The notes beneath the pieces are model-generated. The model did not search any database. It saw only the letters and a list, made by a program, of their open reading frames with translations, and had not been told where the DNA came from. Shown here in pieces: positions 12,625 through 14,411 of a DNA stretch of 14,411 bases (position 1 is its first letter; the number at the start of each line of letters is the position of its first letter). The stretch spans positions 1 to 14,411 of the forward strand of contig JAAFHM010000065.1 of the NCBI GenBank assembly GCA_013298375.1, given 5' to 3'. The DNA is from Ignavibacteria bacterium. Lineage in GTDB: Bacteria; Bacteroidota; Ignavibacteria; Kapaibacteriales; UBA4661. The position numbers and the translations under genes were made by a program.

Positions 12625-14411
12625 AGAGCGTTCACGTCAATTTTCCGAATCCGCTCACGAATTTTATCATCCCGAATCTCGAAAAGCGAGAACTGCGGCT
12701 CTGCTTGGTCATTGGTCGTTGGTTGATTGGTCATTGGGGCGCTCGTATTGTCGTTAGACAAATGACCAATGGCTAATGACGAAAAACCAACCTCATCCCT
12801 TATCCCTTTGCCCCCATCCTTCTCCTCCAGCGCCCGCATCACCACTCGCGCCCGCTCGGTGAGGTCTTTGGGTAAGCCCGCCATTTCTGCCACGTGAATA
12901 CCGAAGCTGTGATTGGCAGTGCCCTCCACCACGCGCCGCGTGAAAATTATGCTCTGTCCCACTTCCTGCACGTCCGCCTTGTAATTCCGCGCTTTCGGGA
13001 GGCGCTCGGTAATGGAAGTCATTTCGTGATAATGTGTTGCGAAGAGCGTTTTTGCGTGTATGCGGTCGTGCAGATATTCCGCAATCGCCCATGCAATCGC
13101 AATTCCGTCGAAGGTCGCCGTACCGCGTCCTACCTCGTCCAGAAGGATGAGGCTCTTTTGTGTGGCGTTATTGATAATGTTGGCGGCTTCCTGCATTTCC
13201 ACTAAAAATGTACTTTCTCCGGCGGTGATGTTGTCTTGCGCCCCGACGCGAGTAAATATGCGGTCTGTCAGCCCGATATGAGCTTTTTTTGCGGGAACAA
13301 ATGCGCCAATATGTGCAAGCAAGGTAATCAAACCAATTTGCCGCAAATAGCTGGATTTGCCCGACATATTGGGTCCCGTGATAATGTGCATCTGCTCGGA
13401 GCGCGTATCCATCTGGGTTGAATTGGCAACATACTTTTCGCCAATAGGCAAAAGCCGCTCCACAACAGGATGCCTGCCGTCTTCGATATGGAGCGTGTCG
13501 GATTCATCCACGTCGGGGCAAACGTAATCGTACTCGCGGGCTGCTTGAGCGAAACTTTGCAGGCAATCAATCGCTGCCACAAGCGCCGCATTGTGCTGAA
13601 CATCTGCCGCAAAAGCCGCTATTTCCGTGCGGATGCGCTGGAAAACCTCCCGCTCTGCGTCTGCCAAACGCTCTTCGGCAGTGAGGATTTTCGCCTCCAT
13701 TTCCTTAAGTTCGGGCGTGGTGTAGCGTTCGCCGTTGGTGAGCGTTTGCTTGCGCTGGTAATGTTCCGGCGCTTTACTTTTGTGCGTGTTGGAGATTTCG
13801 ATGTAATACCCGAAAACGCCTGTAAAACCGACCTTCAGCGACGATATGCCCGTTGCAGTCCGCTCCCGCTCTTGATAATCAGCAATCCAATTTTTCCCCG
13901 AATACATCACGTTCACAATTTCATCCAGTTCCGGAGCAAAACCTTCGCGGAATACGCCGCCGTTGCCGACTTGCGCGGGAGGCTCTTCCACAAATGCAGC
14001 CGTAATGCGCTCTACAACGCTTTTTACATCGCGCAAATTCTGCACCGAGCGTTCCAGCGCTTCCGAGCCAAGTCCTGTGCAAAGCTCCTTCAAACGCGGC
14101 AGCCGTGCAAGAGTTTTGCCGAGTGCGACGACATCACGCGGCGTGGCGCGTCCCGTTGAAATCTTAGCGATAAGCCGCTCCAAATCGCCCATCTGCCCCA
14201 GTTCTGAACGAAGTACCGCACGAATACTATCGCTGCGGTTGAGCGCATCGACGGCATTTTGACGTTGATGAATTTGTGCCAATCGGCGAAGCGGGCGGGT
14301 TATCCATTTTTTGAAGAGAAGGCTTCCCATCGGGGTTTCGGTCTTGTCGAGAATGCCGATGAGCGTGCCTTCGCGGGAAGCGTCGTTCATGCTGAAGGTG
14401 ATTTCCAAATT
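12564..14411 (-). CDS. mutS: DNA mismatch repair ATPase MutS (C-terminal two thirds; start beyond window)
   Basis: MutS recognises mismatches and recruits MutL. The 5' part lies beyond the right edge; about 615 residues are visible, from inside the core/lever region (NLEITFSMNDASREGTLIGI, then LDKTETPMGSLLFKKWI) to the natural TGA at 12564. The clamp region is followed by the ATPase domain: Walker A GPNMSGKSSYLRQ (around 13370), Walker B LILLDEVGRGTATFDG (around 13130-13160) and the FATHYHEMTSI motif. After the dimerisation helices comes a low-complexity linker (SNDNTSAPMTNQPTTND), then PQFSLF, a good match to the beta-clamp-binding motif of MutS, and a C-terminal LTPLQALTLLSELR helix of the tetramerisation region. 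The linker is encoded by heptamer-like repeats (12707-12770). A diverged duplicate of the final codons lies 0.7 kb downstream, beyond uma2. Confidence 0.97.
   Translation of the reverse strand, partial: NLEITFSMNDASREGTLIGILDKTETPMGSLLFKKWITRPLRRLAQIHQRQNAVDALNRSDSIRAVLRSELGQMGDLERLIAKISTGRATPRDVVALGKTLARLPRLKELCTGLGSEALERSVQNLRDVKSVVERITAAFVEEPPAQVGNGGVFREGFAPELDEIVNVMYSGKNWIADYQERERTATGISSLKVGFTGVFGYYIEISNTHKSKAPEHYQRKQTLTNGERYTTPELKEMEAKILTAEERLADAEREVFQRIRTEIAAFAADVQHNAALVAAIDCLQSFAQAAREYDYVCPDVDESDTLHIEDGRHPVVERLLPIGEKYVANSTQMDTRSEQMHIITGPNMSGKSSYLRQIGLITLLAHIGAFVPAKKAHIGLTDRIFTRVGAQDNITAGESTFLVEMQEAANIINNATQKSLILLDEVGRGTATFDGIAIAWAIAEYLHDRIHAKTLFATHYHEMTSITERLPKARNYKADVQEVGQSIIFTRRVVEGTANHSFGIHVAEMAGLPKDLTERARVVMRALEEKDGGKGIRDEVGFSSLAIGHLSNDNTSAPMTNQPTTNDQAEPQFSLFEIRDDKIRERIRKIDVNALTPLQALTLLSELRAMVDAG
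12707..12770. repeat. Imperfect GGTCATT heptamer repeats and inverted repeat inside mutS
   Basis: On the plus strand GGTCATT, GGTCGTT, GGTTGATT and GGTCATT follow one another at 12707-12735. ATTGGTCATT (12726-12735) is repeated as its exact inverted complement AATGACCAAT (12761-12770), 25 nt away. The stretch encodes the Asn/Thr/Pro-rich linker of MutS. It resembles the short tandem heptanucleotide repeats known from cyanobacteria and some other genomes. Confidence 0.65.

Noticed and set aside
13470..14159. 229-codon plus-strand open frame over mutS
   Set aside because: Antisense to mutS coding sequence with intact motifs; it is a compositional shadow.

Overview
The window looks like chromosomal DNA from a Gram-negative bacterium of the Bacteroidota/Chlorobiota side of the FCB group, possibly a Kapabacteria- or Ignavibacteria-like lineage. 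This is inferred, not proven. The clues are two or three matches to the Bacteroidota-type -7 box (TAnnTTTG), the weak or missing Shine-Dalgarno sequences before most genes, a large exported IgGFc-binding-type protein ending in an outer-membrane-like barrel, and G+C that looks moderate by eye. No rRNA, tRNA, CRISPR array or transposase was found.

Layout, left to right. (1) 1-2201 is a minus-strand stress-response-type operon: an ECF sigma factor (1629-2201), a membrane anti-sigma-like protein whose zinc-binding residues are missing (846-1562), and a small exported coiled-coil Spy/CpxP-like protein (267-773). It ends at a strong hairpin terminator (161-198). (2) After a 284-bp divergent intergenic region, the plus strand carries an unrecognised 105-residue protein (2486-2803), ruvA (2839-3450) and an 899-residue surface protein (3503-6202). 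(3) A convergent terminator (6209-6235) separates this from a long minus-strand block: mutS (3' part only, running off the right edge), a Uma2-family gene, dxr, a BrnT toxin with an unrecognised partner, a HicB/HicA pair, rseP, an FtsL/FtsB-like protein and an rluD-type pseudouridine synthase.

How the parts fit. dxr and rseP are neighbours in many bacteria. Here about 1.3 kb of toxin-antitoxin genes sits between them: BrnT plus an unusual partner, a broken HicB-like gene fragment, and an intact HicBA. A second accessory gene, uma2, lies between mutS and dxr and is bracketed by two diverged direct copies (about 80% identical) of the mutS 3' end plus a promoter-like box. That arrangement suggests duplication or insertion at the end of mutS. 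The two accessory regions are therefore mutS-dxr and dxr-rseP; the rest is housekeeping.

The observations most worth a second look are the mutS-tail duplication around uma2, the BrnT partner with no recognisable BrnA features, the broken antitoxin fragment upstream of hicBA, the IgGFc-like/Ig-like/barrel fusion, and heptamer repeats inside mutS just before its predicted beta-clamp-binding motif. All calls come from reading the sequence; no database search was run.
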